NCBI RefSeq assembly: GCF_014651835.1
Contig: NZ_BMXQ01000001.1
Coordinates: forward strand, 868,001-932,000
Length of the DNA stretch: 64,000 nt
Source: Pigmentiphaga litoralis
GTDB taxonomy: Bacteria > Pseudomonadota > Gammaproteobacteria > Burkholderiales > Burkholderiaceae_B
Direction of reading: 5' to 3'
This document shows, piece by piece, positions 63,630 to 64,000 of this stretch. The position numbers and the translations under genes were made by a program. The notes under the pieces were generated by a model. The model did no database searches. It worked only from the letters and a program-made list of their open reading frames with translations, and was not told the DNA's origin. How positions within the stretch are numbered: position 1 is the stretch's first letter; each line of letters begins with the position of its first letter.

Positions 63630-64000
63630 GTTCGATCCTGTCTGACGCCTCCAGTACCAGCAGTACCCCTGGCGCCGCGACGCCCACGGCCACGATCACA
63701 CTGCACGGCCGCGCCATCGTCGGTGGCGTTGCCGAAGGGGAAGCGCTGGTCACGCGCGAACGCATTTCCGGCTGGGGTGGCATCGACCCGCGCACGGGCA
63801 CCGTGATCGAGACCCGCCATGAACTGCGCGGCGTCTCGTTTGCGGGCAAGGTGCTGGTGTTTCCTGGCGCCAAGGGTTCGTCGGGCTGGTCCGGTCAATT
63901 TCACATCGCGCGCATTGCCGGCATGGCGCCGGCGGCCATGTTGTTCAACGAAATGACGACCAAGATGGCATTGGGCGCCGTCGTGACCCATGCGCCGTCG
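63626..64000 (+). CDS. Aconitase X swivelling (small) subunit, DUF126 (partial)
   Basis: First 125 codons of the small subunit; the gene runs off the window in frame. After a Ser/Thr/Ala-rich lead of about 25 residues, the DUF126 domain begins LHGRAIVGGVAEGEALVTRE and holds the active-site loop FPGAKGSSGWSG, whose serine corresponds to the aconitase catalytic serine. The four-base overlap with the large subunit shows the two are made together. Confidence 0.9.
   Translation, partial: MSSILSDASSTSSTPGAATPTATITLHGRAIVGGVAEGEALVTRERISGWGGIDPRTGTVIETRHELRGVSFAGKVLVFPGAKGSSGWSGQFHIARIAGMAPAAMLFNEMTTKMALGAVVTHAPS

Overview
The window reads as chromosomal DNA of a high-GC betaproteobacterium in the Burkholderiales, most likely Alcaligenaceae-like (Bordetella, Achromobacter or Pigmentiphaga relatives). 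The grounds are two tripartite-tricarboxylate Bug receptors, the betaproteobacterial-style aspartate carbamoyltransferase with an extra N-terminal domain, a fused-AB Mrp antiporter operon and the overall codon use. This placement is inference; no rRNA, tRNA, prophage, CRISPR array or intact insertion sequence was seen.

Layout. 1-4956: the end of a MexEF-OprN type RND efflux operon (adaptor tail, pump, outer-membrane channel). 4993-6660: an AbiEi/AbiEii toxin-antitoxin pair with a clear promoter and an overlapping palindrome. 7002-8966: a PhoX-like secreted phosphatase, closed by a strong bidirectional terminator. 9032-10716: DUF3311 plus a sodium:solute symporter. 10799-13880: a LysR regulator divergent from two aldo-keto reductases, the first a close match to pyridoxal reductase PdxI. 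13837-16419: small membrane proteins and two tandem DUF421 proteins. 16498-19911: aspartate carbamoyltransferase, an AraC regulator and a Bug receptor. 20043-23512: two near-identical NIPSNAP genes bracket a MntA/HepT toxin-antitoxin pair, a bacterioferritin lacking the haem methionine, and a split chromate transporter.

23613-28030: a five-gene, end-overlapping operon TetR-MlaE-MlaF-MlaD-lipoprotein (MCE lipid transport). 28193-31978: an SDR, two small exported proteins and a CPA2 antiporter. 32048-35875: an orphan LuxR protein with a degenerate receiver, an EamA exporter, and a LysR/pirin divergent pair with clustered palindromes. 35991-38675: a DedA-rhodanese fusion, tRNA deaminase TadA and an LD-carboxypeptidase. 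38682-45056: a six-gene minus-strand operon resembling E. coli ynbABCD with an added acyltransferase and an unknown membrane protein. It is probably a dedicated phospholipid-head-group system and is the most attractive poorly described unit here. 45210-51249: a six-gene Mrp cation/proton antiporter operon (AB-C-D-E-F-G).

51747-59984: an ABC-F ATPase (YbiT type), a ModA-like protein coupled to SlyX, a MAPEG-like membrane protein, a DHA2 drug exporter, a DNA photolyase and PurT. 60299-64000: a Bug receptor, an IclR regulator and the two subunits of an aconitase-X type dehydratase (the small one cut by the window end). The Bug promoter carries a TGGAA-N5-TTCCA site just upstream of its -35 box, so this looks like a self-contained carboxylate or hydroxyproline catabolic unit under IclR control.
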